Positions 63,757 to 64,000 of a DNA stretch of 64,000 nt are shown here, piece after piece (position 1 is the first letter of the stretch; every line of letters begins with the position of its first letter). The position numbers and the translations under genes are program-made. Origin of the DNA: Aplectana chamaeleonis (lineage: Eukaryota > Nematoda > Chromadorea > Rhabditida > Cosmocercidae); assembly GCA_029168955.1 (NCBI GenBank), contig JAPDOI010000121.1, positions 1,426,001 to 1,490,000 on the forward strand, written 5' to 3'. The notes below the pieces were generated by a model. That model was given only the letters and a program-made list of their open reading frames with translations. It was not told where the DNA came from and searched no databases.

Positions 63757-64000
63757 GGTGTACTTCTAAGAGCGTCTCCAAATAAAAAGTTTGTAGCTGG
63801 AATCTTTAAGCGGGGTAACGGTGGGACAAGAGAACTGCTCCTTTAACTCTTTTTCTGCTTTCGGAATTAGGAAAGAACAAACAAACACTTCAAGATTTTT
63901 GATCTTAACAAGGGAATGACCAGACCGGAGGAGGACATAGACTATCAGAAAAAGGAAAAGCACACCCTACTGGCTGCCCGAGTAATAGTGAAAAAGGTAA
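63757..64000. other. No gene seen
   Basis: Short AT-rich end of the window with a 65-codon minus-strand frame without recognised features. Confidence 0.35.

Overview
The window looks like gene-poor, repeat-rich nuclear DNA of a nematode, most likely a clade V parasite of the strongylid/hookworm type. That is inferred from short introns with TTTTCAG-like acceptors, RTE-type and CR1/jockey-type non-LTR retrotransposons, and dense populations of small inverted-repeat elements. There is no bacterial-style gene packing, operon or CRISPR array. The species is not proven by the sequence.

Two host loci can be supported. At the left edge (35-175, plus strand) lies the terminal coding exon of an unrecognised gene. 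On the minus strand, between about 59.0 and 49.7 kb, lies a split gene for a Rho-family guanine nucleotide exchange factor. Its exons rebuild a complete DH (RhoGEF) domain (56657 down to 53354) with consistent splice phases. Parts of the following PH domain lie at 51548-51457 and 49984-49721, and probable upstream exons at 59006-58063. Its introns hold at least six inverted-repeat elements.

The rest is mobile-element sequence. 2.8-14.2 kb: TTAA-flanked MITEs, two of them carrying a GC-rich 22-bp satellite, one with a nested TAA-flanked MITE. 15.65-23.6 kb: a nearly full-length but mutated CR1/jockey-like LINE, a second 5'-truncated LINE, and a second copy of the first LINE's 3' UTR that acquired three TTAA MITEs (filled and empty sites both visible). 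23.8-28.2 kb: a minus-strand RTE split by a 2.87-kb element with an 8-bp target duplication. 28.85-30.68 kb: a TAA-flanked non-autonomous transposon. 31.0-34.3 kb: an RTE element with an 18-bp target duplication, two stop codons and a nested 375-bp inverted-repeat insertion. 35.9-42.1 kb: TA-flanked elements, two of them 12 bp apart, with nested TTAA and hAT-like MITEs. 42.7-48.7 kb: old palindromic elements and a 51-bp minisatellite. 59.0-63.8 kb: a foldback MITE and a 3.3-kb TA-flanked element whose long terminal repeats each contain the same broken reading frame.

No intact DNA transposase was found, so the DNA elements must have been moved by proteins encoded elsewhere. The LINEs encode endonuclease and reverse transcriptase, but every copy here is broken. 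The most informative biology is the set of TTAA-targeted MITEs, which insert next to each other and share single TTAA sites, and the way nested insertions give a relative history of the locus.
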